From Prorocentrum cordatum (taxonomy: Eukaryota > Sar > Dinophyceae > Prorocentrales > Prorocentraceae), in the NCBI GenBank assembly GCA_963575745.1, contig CAUYUJ010011570.1, positions 267,501-327,500 of the forward strand: a stretch of 60,000 nt of DNA, read 5' to 3'. The notes below the pieces were generated by a model. That model worked only from the letters and a program-made list of their open reading frames with translations. It made no database searches and was not told where the DNA came from. Positions 59,206 to 60,000 of this stretch are shown piece after piece; positions within the stretch are counted from its first letter, which is position 1, and every line of letters begins with the position of its first letter. The translations under genes and the position numbers were made by a program.

Positions 59206-60000
59206 CGAGTAGCTCGGCGTCCTCGCGCGGAAGAGGGCGAACAGCCGGTCCTGGATCCGGGCCACCGAGAGATGGGGGGCTCCACCGCCGGCCGAGGGAA
59301 GGGGGGTGGGCCGAAGGGGCCCGGGAGAACGGGAAGCGCGAGGAGGAAGTGGGGCGAGGCAGAATGGGAGGAGGGGGAGGGCGCGAGGACAAAGCGGAGG
59401 ACGGGGGCAGGAGGCGAGACTGACCCGCGGTGTCCCGGTAAGCACGCGTCCCTGCGCACACGTATGACACACAACACACAAACACACACATACACACACA
59501 CGTTGTTAACAGTCACGTCGAGTCCCGCGACACACACACAGACACACACACACACAAGCACACACACACACACACACACTGGTCGGGCCGCGCGGGCGAT
59601 CGCGGGTCGGGCCGCGTGGGCGTCCGCGGGGCGGGCCCCCCCTGCTGTGCCATACGGCAGCGCCCGCTGTCAAGGCCGCGACGAGGCTAAGAAACACAAG
59701 AGAAGACGGGTCACGGGACGCTTAATAACATAGTAGCACTACGCGCTGATGTTGGAGGCGCACGTCCGACACGAACATGTAATACACAAATCCGCCGACC
59801 CTGTCGGCGTGTGTGAGGGGCTTGTCCGTTCAAGTCGTCATCTCCGTTATTCGTTGGTCGTCGTCTCTGTCATCCCCTTTCCCTGCCCCCGCCCTTTCCC
59901 TGGGCTCGTCGAAGCTCCCCCCTTTTCCGGGGACCTCCTCAGCGCGCCAGCCAAAGCAAAGTTGAGCAACGTCGTAATTGAGTCGAAGGGAAGCCCCTTC
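59206..60000. other. Right end, CA tract and unassigned sequence
   Basis: 59,458-59,580 is a compound CA microsatellite. No coding or RNA feature is seen from 59,600 to the end. Confidence 0.5.

Overview
The window looks like nuclear DNA of a dinoflagellate. The evidence is: relict copies of the dinoflagellate trans-spliced leader (core TAGCCATTTTGGCTCAAG) just upstream of several open reading frames; a very GC-rich background carrying dense microsatellites; a phase-0 GT-AG intron next to a likely GC-AG intron; and Ty1/copia-, DIRS- and LINE-type retroelements of the kinds I recognise from dinoflagellate genomes. The genus cannot be read from the sequence. There are no bacterial-type operons, rRNA genes or confident tRNA genes. 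I see almost no conventional host genes; most of the window is mobile DNA in various states of decay.

Layout. 1-11,590 and 26,271-26,919 (+): a GC-rich coding locus, cut by the left edge, whose reading frame moves between frames many times. It encodes a membrane segment, several Cys/His zinc modules, an RS-rich stretch, a retropepsin-like domain and an SH3/Tudor-like module, and may be a retroelement polyprotein. 11,590-26,273: a roughly 14.7-kb, less GC-rich multi-gene element with inverted, TTATAA-rich ends that splits this locus. It carries a 762-aa protein, a 288-aa protein, a Tyr/Gly/His-repeat protein, a six-palindrome foldback, two small two-exon paralogues, a 487-aa Pro/Lys-rich protein and a DDE-type transposase. 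Several of these genes are preceded by a relict spliced leader. 27,220-28,300: direct repeats and a minisatellite. 31,358-40,455 (-): a decayed Ty1/copia element with two LTR-like repeats, Gag/protease at one end and RT-end/RNase H at the other; the middle is replaced by an unrelated, broken, helix-rich coding region. 41,132-42,193 (-): acidic ORFs ending in a ribosomal P-stalk-like tail. 42,200-44,860: simple repeats. 45,130-48,819 (-): a long intact LINE ORF with endonuclease, RT and an RNase H whose halves are in swapped order. 49,000-53,045: simple repeats, hairpin elements and direct repeats. 53,289-55,341 (-): a DIRS-type remnant with RNase H and tyrosine recombinase that has lost catalytic residues. 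55,450-56,380 (-): a retropseudogene that keeps an almost perfect spliced leader. 56,380-60,000: simple repeats, duplications and a lipase (DDHD-like) exon fragment.

Taken together, the most system-like object is the 14.7-kb element: a transposase travelling with a fixed-looking set of accessory genes of unknown function, several showing the mark of having passed through trans-spliced mRNA. The ORFs in the GC-rich parts are often open in several frames at once, so calls there rest on motifs rather than on ORF length.
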